Below the pieces are notes generated by a model, which ran no database searches, was not told the origin of the DNA, and saw nothing but the letters and a program-made list of their open reading frames with translations. Below, piece after piece: positions 8,920-17,395 of a stretch of DNA of 64,000 nucleotides. Each line of letters begins with the position of its first letter. Within the stretch, counting starts at the first letter, position 1. Origin of the DNA: Longispora fulva (lineage in GTDB: Bacteria; Actinomycetota; Actinomycetes; Mycobacteriales; Micromonosporaceae). The stretch covers positions 8,369,501 to 8,433,500 of the forward strand of contig NZ_JADOUF010000001.1 in NCBI RefSeq assembly GCF_015751905.1, written 5' to 3'. Position numbers and translations under genes: made by a program.

Positions 8920-9141
8920 TCATTCCACGCCCCACAGCCAGCCACGGCCGTTGCAGGCGCGGCAGCGGGCCGGTCGCAGCACCGTGGTCAGCTCGCCGGG
9001 GGCCAGTGGGGTGCCGAGGACCGGGCCGACGATCGCCCGGGGGATGTCGACCAGGCCGTCGTCGCAGCCGGCCGTGCAGCGCACCGGCTGGCAGCCGTTC
9101 GGCGGTCGGGTGATGTCGTGATCATCCTGCAGGGCGCCCAT
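8920..9141 (-). CDS. small cysteine-rich hypothetical protein
   Basis: 73-residue ORF starting MGALQDDHDITRPPNGCQ. It has four cysteines around RCTAGCDDG and CRACNGRGW; the latter resembles the CxxCxGxG element of DnaJ-type zinc centres. It could be a small zinc-binding protein. Support is moderate: a sensible start, a location between a terminator and a divergent gene, and no competing frame. I recognise no family. Confidence 0.55.
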   Translation of the reverse strand: MGALQDDHDITRPPNGCQPVRCTAGCDDGLVDIPRAIVGPVLGTPLAPGELTTVLRPARCRACNGRGWLWGVE

Positions 9142-9230
9142 GGTTCACGAGCCTACCCGTCCCCCACCACCTGTCTGTTTCACGCCCTTCAGGGGAAAAG
9201 TCCCGTGGCGGATCGGGCGTCCCCTCGGGC

Positions 9231-9926
9231 ATGCTGGCGGACATGTGGCTGAACGTGAGACGCGCGCTGAGTCCCCGCCGGCTGTTCTTCGCGGCCCTCG
9301 CCGGCCTGCTCGGCGTCGGCCTGACGGTCGGCGGAGCGGTCGCCCTGGTGTCGCTCGCCGCCGGCGGACAGGTCTACTCGGCAAACGCCGTGCCGGTCCG
9401 GCCCGTGGCGATCGTGCTCGGCGCGCAGGTCAACCCGGACGGCCAGCCGTCGGACTTCCTGCGGGCCAGGCTGCAGCTGGCCCTGGACCTCTACCGCGCC
9501 GGCAAGGTCCGGGCGATCCTGGTGTCCGGGGACGACGGTCAGCCCGACTACAACGAGGTCGACCCGATGCGCGGCTGGCTCATCGACCGGGGCGTCCCGC
9601 AGACCAAGGTGAACGGCGACTACGCGGGCTTCGACACGTACCAGTCGTGTGTGCGGGCGAAGCGGATCTTCGGCGTGACGTCGGCGACGGTGGTGACCCA
9701 GAGCTTCCACGTCACCCGCGCGGTCGCGCTCTGCCGGCAGCAGGGCATCGACGCGGTCGGCGTCGGCGACGACTCGATGCGCAAGTGGCCGAAGCCGTGG
9801 TGGACCGGGGCGGTCCGCGACAAGGTGGCCTGCGTGAAGGCCGTGCTGGATATCGTCGGTCGGCCCGACCCGGAGTTTCTGGGCAAGCGGGAGACAGCGG
9901 TACAGGACTCCCTCCGGCTAGATTGA
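9231..9926 (+). CDS. SanA/YdcF-like DUF218 membrane protein
   Basis: 231-residue protein with a short cytoplasmic N-terminus, one signal-anchor helix (LFFAALAGLLGVGLTVGGAVALVSLA) and an extracytoplasmic DUF218 domain. The domain shows AIVLGAQVNPDGQPSDFLRARLQLALDLYRAGKV, ILVSGDD, DYAGFDTYQSCVRAKRIFGV and VVTQSFHVTRAVALCRQQGID, a close match to the vancomycin high-temperature exclusion protein SanA. SanA proteins support envelope barrier function; the chemistry is unclear. ATGs at 9231 and 9243 are both possible. The tricorn gene follows after 5 bp, so the two are likely co-transcribed. Confidence 0.88.
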   Translation: MLADMWLNVRRALSPRRLFFAALAGLLGVGLTVGGAVALVSLAAGGQVYSANAVPVRPVAIVLGAQVNPDGQPSDFLRARLQLALDLYRAGKVRAILVSGDDGQPDYNEVDPMRGWLIDRGVPQTKVNGDYAGFDTYQSCVRAKRIFGVTSATVVTQSFHVTRAVALCRQQGIDAVGVGDDSMRKWPKPWWTGAVRDKVACVKAVLDIVGRPDPEFLGKRETAVQDSLRLD

Positions 9927-9931
9927 GTCGC

Positions 9932-12900
9932 ATGGCCGGCTACCTGAGATTTCCGACGCTGCACGACGACACCCTGGTCTTCGTCTGTGAGGACGACCTG
10001 TGGACGGTCCCGGCCTCCGGCGGCCGGGCCGCCCGGCTCACCGCCGGGGTCGCGGAGGCCAGCCAGCCGCTGCTCTCCCCGGATGGCACGCTGATCGCGT
10101 TCGCCGGCAGCGACGAGGGTCCCGGCGAGGTGTCCGTGATGCCGGCGACCGGGGGCGAGGTGCGCCGCCTCACCCACCACGGCCTGCTCGTCGGCATCGC
10201 CGGCTGGGCCCCTGACGGCCGGATCGTCTACTCGTCCTCCGCCGACCTGCCGCACAACCGCCGCCAGCTGCGCACGGTGGCCGTGACCGGTGGGCTGTCG
10301 CGGGTGCTGCCGTTCGGCGGCCTGGCCCGCAGCATCGCGTACGGGCCGGGTGGGGCCGTCGTCCTCGGCCGCAACACCGCCGACCCGGCCATCTGGAAGC
10401 GGTACCGGGGCGGCACGGCCGGCGCACTGTGGATCGACCCGGATGGTGGCGGTGAGTTCCGCCGACTGGTCACGGTGGACGGCAACCTGGCGGCCCCGTG
10501 CTGGATCGGCGACCGGGTGTTCTTCCTGTCCGACCACGAGGGGATCGGCAACGTCTACTCGTGCGCGGCCTCCGGCGAGGACCTGCGCCGGCACACCGAC
10601 CACGAGGACTTCTACGCCCGCAACCTGACCGGTGACGGCCGCCGGCTGACGTACCACCTCGGCGGGGACCTCTACGTTCTCGACGGCGGCGGGGAGACCC
10701 GACGGGTCGAGATCGAGCTGGGCAGCTCGCGGACCCAGCGGTCGCGCAAGTTCGTCAGCTCCTCCCGGCACCTGCACAGCGCGACCCTGAAGCCGGACGG
10801 CTCGGGCCTGGCCCTGACGGTGCGGGGCAAGGCCTTCTCCCTGGGCAACTGGGAGGGGCCGGTCCGCCAGCACGGCGAGCCCGACGGCGTGCGGTACCGG
10901 GAGCTGACCTGGCTGGCCGACGGGCACCGGCTCGTCGCGGCGGCTGCCGGGGACAGCGACCGCGAGGACCTGGTGGTGCTGTCGGCCGACGGCGGCTCCT
11001 CGAGCGTGATCGGTGAGGATCTGGGGCGGATCGTGTCGCTGGCCCCGGCCCCGAAGGGCGCGACCGTCGCCGTGGCCAACCACCGGTGCGAGCTGTGGCT
11101 GGTCGACACCGACAGCGGGTCCGCCCGGCAGGTGGACCGCAGCGGGCACGGCAAGATCGAGGACCTGTCCTGGTCGGCGGGCGGCGCGTGGTTGGCGTAC
11201 TCGTATCCGGTGAACGCCGAGACCAGCGAGATCCGGGTCTGCCGGCGCGAGACCGGCGAGACGCGGGCCGTGACCCGCCCGGTGCTGCGCGACAGCTCGC
11301 CGGTGTTCGACCCGAAGGGCGACTACCTGTACTTCCTCGGCCAGCGCGAGTTCAACCCGGTCTACGACGAGCTCCAGTTCGACCTGGGCTTCCCGTACGG
11401 CGGCCGGCCCTACGCCGTGGCGCTGCGCTCCGACCTGGGCTCCCCGTTCATCCTGGCTCCCAAGCCGCTGGTCGAGGGCGACAAGAAGGACGACTCCGCG
11501 GCGGAGGAGCCCAAGGGCGAGACGATCGAGTTCGACGGCATCGAGCGCCGGGTGATGGCCTTCCCGGTGTCCGAGGCCCGCTACCGGGCGGTCGCCGCCG
11601 TGGCCGGCAAGGCGCTGCTGCTGTCCGAGCCGGTCCGGGGCAGTCGGCAGCACCGCTGGTTCGACGCCGATGCCGAGGCGATCGGGGTCCTGGAGTCCTA
11701 CGAGTTCGAGACCGGCAAGATCGAGCGGATCGCCGACGGGGTCACCGAGTTCGAGGTCGGGCCGGACGGCAAGGCGCTGCTCTACCGGTCCGGCAGCCGG
11801 CTGCGGGTCGTCAAGGCCGGCGACAAGGCCCCCGACGAGGACGGCGAGGACCGGGCCGGCGGCTGGATCGACCTGGACCGGGTGAAGGTGTCCGTCCGCC
11901 CGGAGGCCGAGTGGCGGCAGATGTTCCGCGAGGCGTGGCGGTTGCAGCGCGAGCACTTCTGGATCGCCGACATGGCCGGGATCGACTGGCCGGGCACGTA
12001 CGAGCGGTACGCGCCGCTGGTCGACCGGGTCACCACCCGCGCGGAGCTGTCCGACCTGCTCCAGGAGGTGCAGGGCGAGCTGGGCACGTCGCACGCGTAC
12101 GAGTTCGGCGGGGAGTACCGCAGCCGCCCCTACTACCGGCAGGGCTATCTGGGCGCGGACTTCTCCGCCGTCGACGGCGGCTACCGGATCGACCGGATCG
12201 TCACCGGCGACCCGTGGGACCCCGACGCCACCTCGCCGCTCAACCGGCCCGGCGTGAACGTGGCCCCCGGCGACGTGTTGGTCGCGGTCAACGGTCGCAG
12301 GTTCGGCACCGCGACCCCCGGCGAGCTGCTGGTCAGCCTCGCCGAGACCGAGGTCGAGTTGACCGTGCACAAGCCCAACGGCGAGCCGCGCACCGTGTCC
12401 GTGCGCACCCTGGCCGACGAGAAGCCGGGCCGCTACCGCGACTGGGTTGAGGCCAACCGGGCCCTGGTCCGCGAGCGCTCGAACGGCCGCCTCGGCTACC
12501 TGCACATCCCCGACATGGGCCCCGACGGGTACGCGGAGTTCCAGCGCGGCTATCTGTGCGAGTACGACCGTGACGGCCTGATCGTCGACGTCCGGTTCAA
12601 CGGCGGCGGGCACGTCTCAGCGCTCGTCGTGCAGCGCCTGGCCCGCCGCCGGATCGCGTACGACTTCCCGCGCTGGGCGGCCCCGCAGCCGTACCCGGTC
12701 GAGTCGCCGCGCGGCCCCATGGTGGCGCTCACCAACGAGCACGCCGGCTCCGACGGCGACATCTTCAGCCACGCGTTCAAGATGTACGGCCTCGGCCCGC
12801 TGATCGGCCGCCGCACCTGGGGCGGCGTGGTCGGCATCTCACTGAACCACGAGCTGGCCGACGGCACGATCACGACCCAGCCGGAGTTCTCGTTCGGGTT

Positions 12901-13135
12901 CGACGACGTCGGCTGGCGGGTGGAGAACTACGGCACGGACCCCGACATCGACGTGGACATCGCGCCGCAGGACTTCGCCAGGGGGGTGGATCCGCAGTTG
13001 GACACGGCGATCGAGGTGGCTCTGGCGGAGTTGGAGAAGAAGCCGCCGCACCGCCCGAAGCCGGTGGACCTGCCGCGCCTGGGCCGGTCGCCGCTGCCGC
13101 CCCGGGCACCGCGCCCCGCGCCCGCGGGGGAGTAG
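9932..13135 (+). CDS. tricorn protease homologue (S41 peptidase)
   Basis: 1067-residue cytoplasmic peptidase. The first ~650 residues are two beta-propellers with repeating blades (for example SPDGTLIAFAGSDEGPGEVSVMPATGGEVRRLT). A core domain, a PDZ domain (~760-840, LGADFSAVDGGYRIDRIV) and a C-terminal S41 protease follow. The catalytic set can be placed by analogy with Thermoplasma tricorn: His721 in GTSHAYE, Ser940-Asp in GSDGD, Glu998 in VENYGTDPD. Tricorn trims oligopeptides released by the proteasome, which fits an actinomycete. The ATG at 9932 begins the propeller directly. A hairpin follows. Confidence 0.95.
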   Translation: MAGYLRFPTLHDDTLVFVCEDDLWTVPASGGRAARLTAGVAEASQPLLSPDGTLIAFAGSDEGPGEVSVMPATGGEVRRLTHHGLLVGIAGWAPDGRIVYSSSADLPHNRRQLRTVAVTGGLSRVLPFGGLARSIAYGPGGAVVLGRNTADPAIWKRYRGGTAGALWIDPDGGGEFRRLVTVDGNLAAPCWIGDRVFFLSDHEGIGNVYSCAASGEDLRRHTDHEDFYARNLTGDGRRLTYHLGGDLYVLDGGGETRRVEIELGSSRTQRSRKFVSSSRHLHSATLKPDGSGLALTVRGKAFSLGNWEGPVRQHGEPDGVRYRELTWLADGHRLVAAAAGDSDREDLVVLSADGGSSSVIGEDLGRIVSLAPAPKGATVAVANHRCELWLVDTDSGSARQVDRSGHGKIEDLSWSAGGAWLAYSYPVNAETSEIRVCRRETGETRAVTRPVLRDSSPVFDPKGDYLYFLGQREFNPVYDELQFDLGFPYGGRPYAVALRSDLGSPFILAPKPLVEGDKKDDSAAEEPKGETIEFDGIERRVMAFPVSEARYRAVAAVAGKALLLSEPVRGSRQHRWFDADAEAIGVLESYEFETGKIERIADGVTEFEVGPDGKALLYRSGSRLRVVKAGDKAPDEDGEDRAGGWIDLDRVKVSVRPEAEWRQMFREAWRLQREHFWIADMAGIDWPGTYERYAPLVDRVTTRAELSDLLQEVQGELGTSHAYEFGGEYRSRPYYRQGYLGADFSAVDGGYRIDRIVTGDPWDPDATSPLNRPGVNVAPGDVLVAVNGRRFGTATPGELLVSLAETEVELTVHKPNGEPRTVSVRTLADEKPGRYRDWVEANRALVRERSNGRLGYLHIPDMGPDGYAEFQRGYLCEYDRDGLIVDVRFNGGGHVSALVVQRLARRRIAYDFPRWAAPQPYPVESPRGPMVALTNEHAGSDGDIFSHAFKMYGLGPLIGRRTWGGVVGISLNHELADGTITTQPEFSFGFDDVGWRVENYGTDPDIDVDIAPQDFARGVDPQLDTAIEVALAELEKKPPHRPKPVDLPRLGRSPLPPRAPRPAPAGE

Positions 13136-13155
13136 CCCCGGGCCCGGCGGCACCG

Positions 13156-13176
13156 GACCCCGGCTCAGCCGGGGTC
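13156..13176. terminator. palindromic hairpin between convergent genes
   Basis: GACCCCGGCT and its exact complement (13156-13165, 13167-13176) form a 10-bp stem between the tricorn gene and the leftward DUF4442 gene. No T-tract; could serve both strands. Confidence 0.6.
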
Positions 13177-13206
13177 GGCCCGTGTTCCGGCGGGGCCGAC
13201 CCACAT

Positions 13207-13674
13207 TCAGGCGGCGGGCGCCGGCACCTTTTCCGGCTTCCGCCGCACGTACACCTGCTTGCGGACCCGCGCCACGATCGTGCCGTCTGCGGAGACCACG
13301 TCGGTCTCGAACCACGGCAGCACCTTCGCCCCGTCGGCCGCCGCCGCCCGGACCTCCTCGACCGTCTCGTCGGTCAGCTCGAACCGGGCGAACACGTCAC
13401 CCCGCCCCGGGGACACGAACTCGATCTCCGCGGCCCGGTCCCAGACGACGTGTCCGGGGCCGAGCCGGCGGAGCAGGAGCAGCATCCAGAACGGGTCGGT
13501 CATGGCGAACAGGCTGCCGCCGAAGTGGGTGCCGACGTAGTTGCTGTTCCACCTGCGCTGGCGCAGCCGGACCTCGACGTGCCGGTAGTCCTCCGACAGC
13601 CGGGTGACCCGGATGCCGGCGAAGAGGAACGGGGGCCACAGGTTCATGCCCCGGCGCAGGGTGTTCGCTCGCAT
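13207..13674 (-). CDS. DUF4442 hotdog-fold thioesterase-like protein
   Basis: 155-residue protein of the PaaI-like/DUF4442 hotdog family: MRANTLRRGMNLWPPFLFAGIRV, then NSNYVGTHFGGSLFAMTDPFWMLLLLRRLG. These usually act on acyl thioesters or bind acyl chains in the cytoplasm. The ATG at 13674 matches the family start. A GTG at 13725 is an alternative that would overlap the phospholipase C stop by GTGA and add 17 residues. It is the last gene of a leftward unit with the nuclease-fold protein and phospholipase C, so a role in handling released fatty acyl chains is possible but unproven. Confidence 0.87.
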   Translation of the reverse strand: MRANTLRRGMNLWPPFLFAGIRVTRLSEDYRHVEVRLRQRRWNSNYVGTHFGGSLFAMTDPFWMLLLLRRLGPGHVVWDRAAEIEFVSPGRGDVFARFELTDETVEEVRAAAADGAKVLPWFETDVVSADGTIVARVRKQVYVRRKPEKVPAPAA

Positions 13675-13721
13675 ACCTTCCAAGTTACCACTGGGTAACT
13701 TCGGGTCGCCAGGAAAGATCG

Positions 13722-15674
13722 TCACGCCTCCACGAAGCCGGCGAACCGGTACCGGAACCCGTCGCCGGTCTCCGACGTGACCGTCACGTCGTATCGTCCC
13801 TGGTCACAGGGCCATTCGACCTCGGCGGGGGAGTAGGTGCTGACGTACACGGTCCGGGACCGGCCGGGTGATGTGATCGTGAACACCGCGTTGGTCAGGC
13901 CGGCGTTGGACAGCTCCAGCACCACGGTCCGCTTCCTCGGCTCCGGGGCCGGCCCGAGGCGCAGGGCCACGGCCGGGATCGCGATGTCGCCCTGCTCCGG
14001 GTGCACCACGGTCCCCGTGAAGGACCGGAGGAACCCGTTCGGACCATAGGCGGACAGGTCGTAGACGCCGTCGGTCGCCGCCGCGTCCCAGACGTGCTCG
14101 GCGCTGTCGGTGACCGTGTACTGCGCCGGCGTGAACGGCAGGATCGAGTCCGCGTACACCCCGAAGTGCGCGGCCTGCGCCCCGCTGTTGGTGAGCCGCA
14201 GGGTGACCCGGCCGGTGCCCCGGTCCACGGTGACGTTCCCGTTGGCCTGGTACGGCAGGGGCCGCGCCGGCCGGGTGCCCGGCTCGACCTCGGGCGCGAC
14301 CTGGGCCCCCACGGCCGGGATCGCGGCCGGCGGGAGCTTCGCGGAGGCGTCGGCGACCTCGACCAGCTTCTTCGTGTCCGGCAGCAGCGGGATCACGGTG
14401 TCCGGGGCCGCGAAGTCGAAGCAGCTGGTCAGGTCGCCGCACACCTGGCGCCGCCACGCGGAGATGTTCGGTTCCCTGACCCCCGTCAGTACCTCGAGGA
14501 ACCGGAGCGTGGACGTGTGGTCGAACACCTCGGAGTTGACCCAGCCGCCCCGCGACCAGGGCGAGATCACGGTCATCGGCACCCGGGGGCCGAGCCCGAT
14601 CGGCCGGCCGCCGACGAACTCGTCCGGGGTGCCGGGTGGCGGGGTGGGCGGCACGACGTGGTCGAAGTACCCGTCGTTCTCGTCGTAGTTGAGGAGGAAC
14701 GCGGTCTTCTCCCACACGGCCGGGTTCGCGAACAGCGCCTGGAGCGCGGTGTTCACGTAGTGCGCGCCGTAGTTGGGGGTGGCGGCCGGGTGTTCGCAGT
14801 ACAGGTACGGTGCGACCAGCCAGGACACCGTGGGCAGCGTGTCGGCGAGGACGTCGGCGGCGAAGTCGTCCAGGGTGCGCTTGACCATCGCGTTGTCGTG
14901 CAACGGATTCCCGGGCTTGGCGTCGGCATATTGCTGGAACCACGCCAGGGAGTTGTCGTCGTAGTTGCCGGTGCGCTCGTCGTCGGTCGGGTTGCTGTAC
15001 ACCTTCCAGGACACGCCGGCCGCCTGGAGTCGTTCCGGGTAGGTGGTCCAGTGGCAGTTCGGGTTGCTGCGCGAGGGGCTGTTGTCGATGATCGGCCCGC
15101 CCCCGGTGGCCCGGGTGTCGAGCATGCCCGACCAGTGGTAGAGCCGGTTCGGGTTCGTCGGCCCCTGCACGGAGCTGAAGTACGCGTCGCAGATCGTGAA
15201 CGCGTCGGCGAGCGCGTACTGGTACGGGATGTCCTGGCGGCCGAAGTACCCCATGGTCAGTTCGCTCTTGGCCGGGATCCAGCGGTTGTACATCCCGTTG
15301 TTCCACGCCTGGTGCGTGCCGCTCCACGAGTGGTCGAGGTCGCCGAGCTGCTGCCCGTTGACCTTCGCGGTGTCGATCCGGAACGGCCGCAGGTGCCGGC
15401 CGTCGGCCCGGCCGTAGTCGGGCTGCTCGAACACGGTGCCGCCGTCGGGCAGCCGCAGGGCCGCCGGGTCGGAGAAGCCGCGCACGCCGCGCAGCGCGCC
15501 GTAGTAGTGGTCGAAGGAGCGGTTCTCCTGCATCAGGATCACCACGTGCGCCACGTCGCCGATCTTCCCGGTCCTGGCCGGGGCGGCGAGTGCCTCGGCC
15601 ATGCCGAGCGGCAGGGTGGACAGGGCGGCGCCGGCCGCGCCCGCGCCGAGGAGCTTGCGTCGGGAGAGCTGCAT
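13722..15674 (-). CDS. Tat-exported phospholipase C, phosphocholine-specific type
   Basis: 650-residue secreted phospholipase C of the non-haemolytic/PlcH-like alkaline-phosphatase superfamily. The N-terminus MQLSRRKLLGAGAAGAAL is a twin-arginine signal with an AxA-type site near residue 31. The catalytic block VVILMQENRSFDHYYGALRG, then NNGMYNRWIP, SSVQGPTNPNRLYHWSG and NYDENDGYFDHVVPP are typical. Two C-terminal beta domains (about 440-650) match the family. It hydrolyses phosphatidylcholine-like lipids outside the cell, releasing phosphate esters. It starts 10 bp after the upstream gene stop, so it is in an operon, and a PHO-box-like site precedes that operon. Confidence 0.95.
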   Translation of the reverse strand: MQLSRRKLLGAGAAGAALSTLPLGMAEALAAPARTGKIGDVAHVVILMQENRSFDHYYGALRGVRGFSDPAALRLPDGGTVFEQPDYGRADGRHLRPFRIDTAKVNGQQLGDLDHSWSGTHQAWNNGMYNRWIPAKSELTMGYFGRQDIPYQYALADAFTICDAYFSSVQGPTNPNRLYHWSGMLDTRATGGGPIIDNSPSRSNPNCHWTTYPERLQAAGVSWKVYSNPTDDERTGNYDDNSLAWFQQYADAKPGNPLHDNAMVKRTLDDFAADVLADTLPTVSWLVAPYLYCEHPAATPNYGAHYVNTALQALFANPAVWEKTAFLLNYDENDGYFDHVVPPTPPPGTPDEFVGGRPIGLGPRVPMTVISPWSRGGWVNSEVFDHTSTLRFLEVLTGVREPNISAWRRQVCGDLTSCFDFAAPDTVIPLLPDTKKLVEVADASAKLPPAAIPAVGAQVAPEVEPGTRPARPLPYQANGNVTVDRGTGRVTLRLTNSGAQAAHFGVYADSILPFTPAQYTVTDSAEHVWDAAATDGVYDLSAYGPNGFLRSFTGTVVHPEQGDIAIPAVALRLGPAPEPRKRTVVLELSNAGLTNAVFTITSPGRSRTVYVSTYSPAEVEWPCDQGRYDVTVTSETGDGFRYRFAGFVEA

Positions 15675-15684
15675 GACAGTGTCC

Positions 15685-17229
15685 TTAGTGGATGCGGAGC
15701 GTCGTGACGACGGCGGCGTGGTCGGAGGGCCAGCGGTTGCCGGCGTGGTCGGGGACCGGCCTCGGCCAGCCGGTGACGAGGACGTGGGTCTCCTCGACGC
15801 GCAGGTCGCCGGCGAAGTGGACGAAGTCCCGGCGCTCCGGGGTCTCCGTCGGCCGGACCGGGGACCAGGTGGCGCCCGGGTCGGGGCGGCCGAGCCGGTA
15901 GGAGTCGCGGAGAAGCGCCGGGTCCACGGCGCCGCCTGAGGATGCCAGCAGCACCGGCCGGCGGGCGGCGGCGGCGAGGTCGTCGGCCATCGCCGCGAGC
16001 AGCGCCGAGCCCTGCGCGGGGGACGCCGGAGCAGCGGACCAGACCGCCACGTCGAAGGGCTGCCGATCGTCCAGGCGGATGGTCACGGCCGTCGCGGACC
16101 CGACGCCCTGCGCCGGCCGCCCCGTCACCGGGTACCTGCTGAGCACGCCCACCCCGTCGCCGGCCGCGTACTCCCAGCCCAGCATCCCGGCGAGCGCCGC
16201 GACGGCCGACCCGGGCGCGCCCTGCACCCCGACGACGTCGACGTTGTTGGTGAGCAGGATCCGGGCCTGCTTGCGCACCGCGTCGGTGACGTGGCTGCCG
16301 CCGTCCCACAGCTCCCAGCTCATCACCCGCAGCTTGTCGACGACCTTCGCGTCGACCGGGCACACCGGCACCCGCACGGTGAGCCGCGCGTCCCCGGCGG
16401 CCACCACGACGGTCGCCGGCCGCAGCGGGGCGGTGAGCGGCGCGCGGCCCTCGATGGTCCCGTCGGCGCCCACGCTCAGCCAGGAGTCCCCGCCGGCCTT
16501 CGCGAACGTCGTCGCCGGCCCGGTCCACAGTCCGCCGATCTTCAACGAGAACCGCTCCCCGGCCCGGACATTGCGGCTGGTGAACACGTCGGTGAGGAAG
16601 TCAGGCCGGACCGGGCGGCCGGGCTCGCCGACCGTGAACGGCACCGGCCCCGCGAGAGCGGAATAGCCGTCCTTCGCCAGGAGCAGCGCCACGAACCGCC
16701 CTGGGTAGAACGTCGACCCGTCGAAGGTGACCGTCCCCTCCCTGTCGGTGACGTACTTCCACACCGTCGACGGCCCGTTGGAGTGCCCGCCGCTCGGCGC
16801 GTTGCCGGGGTCCGTGTACAGCCCGACCCAGTTCTTCGCGTGCGGGGCCGTGGTGGTGTAGCGGAACGTCACCGGGTCCCCGGCCACAGGGTCGGGTGTC
16901 GTCAGGGTCAGGGTGCTCACCGGCGTGGCCCCGGTCACGGTGAATGTCACGGGCGGCGCGAGCCAGACGTAGCCGTCGTTGGCGAGGAAGTACAGGACGT
17001 AGGTCCCGGGGGCCAGGGCCGCCGTGTCGAAGGAGCCGGAGCCCGTCGCGCCGGGGACGTACTGGTAGGCGGTCGACGCGCCCACGTACTTCTGGTTCAC
17101 CGGGCCGTTGCCGGGCTGGGCGTACAGGCCCACCCAGTTCTTCGACGCCGGCTTGTCCGTGGAGCAGCCGAACGTGACCGGGCTGCCCTGCGGGACGGTC
17201 GCCGCGGAGAGCGTGAGCGTGCCGGCCAT
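15685..17229 (-). CDS. Ig-like repeats plus degenerate endonuclease/exonuclease/phosphatase fold protein
   Basis: 514-residue protein. The ATG at 17229 has a GAAGGAGG site six bases upstream. Residues ~1-100 and ~100-205 are two related beta-sandwich repeats, each with KNWVGLYxxPGN. A third beta domain and a C-terminal EEP-like domain (LRVMSWELWDGG to WPSDHAAVVTTLRIH) follow. Most EEP active-site residues are missing: the usual N of VMTYN is E, the QE glutamate reads VQGAPG, and the GDFN segment reads ASSGGA; only the terminal SDH remains. It has no clear signal peptide although its operon partner is exported. Catalytic activity is doubtful; a binding role is possible. Confidence 0.82.
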   Translation of the reverse strand: MAGTLTLSAATVPQGSPVTFGCSTDKPASKNWVGLYAQPGNGPVNQKYVGASTAYQYVPGATGSGSFDTAALAPGTYVLYFLANDGYVWLAPPVTFTVTGATPVSTLTLTTPDPVAGDPVTFRYTTTAPHAKNWVGLYTDPGNAPSGGHSNGPSTVWKYVTDREGTVTFDGSTFYPGRFVALLLAKDGYSALAGPVPFTVGEPGRPVRPDFLTDVFTSRNVRAGERFSLKIGGLWTGPATTFAKAGGDSWLSVGADGTIEGRAPLTAPLRPATVVVAAGDARLTVRVPVCPVDAKVVDKLRVMSWELWDGGSHVTDAVRKQARILLTNNVDVVGVQGAPGSAVAALAGMLGWEYAAGDGVGVLSRYPVTGRPAQGVGSATAVTIRLDDRQPFDVAVWSAAPASPAQGSALLAAMADDLAAAARRPVLLASSGGAVDPALLRDSYRLGRPDPGATWSPVRPTETPERRDFVHFAGDLRVEETHVLVTGWPRPVPDHAGNRWPSDHAAVVTTLRIH

Positions 17230-17287
17230 CGGGTTCCTCCTTCGTCGCCGACCGGGATGATCGGCTGGAGTCATTACCCTCCGTGGT

Positions 17288-17305
17288 GATGACCTGGGGA
17301 TGAAC
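17288..17305 (-). promoter_or_regulatory. PHO-box-like direct repeat
   Basis: On the minus strand, GTTCATC (17299-17305) and GGTCATC (17288-17294) repeat with an 11-bp period, the spacing and sequence of the direct-repeat units bound by PhoP in streptomycetes. The site lies about 60 bp upstream of the nuclease-fold/phospholipase C operon. Only two units are seen. Phosphate control of a phospholipase operon would make sense; it is inference. Confidence 0.5.
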
Positions 17306-17395
17306 GCGACAGGGTCCCTCTGCGACCACGGTATGACGACCTGATCGGACCGTGGACAGACGCCGCGGGCCGGGCGGATCCGTAGCGTCAGAGGC

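Noticed and set aside
9620..12613. 997-codon minus-strand frame opposite the tricorn gene
   Set aside because: Shadow of the tricorn protease; low-complexity translation and no start context.
17335..17341. GGTCGTC as a third PHO-box unit
   Set aside because: Its distance from the other units is not a multiple of 11 bp.
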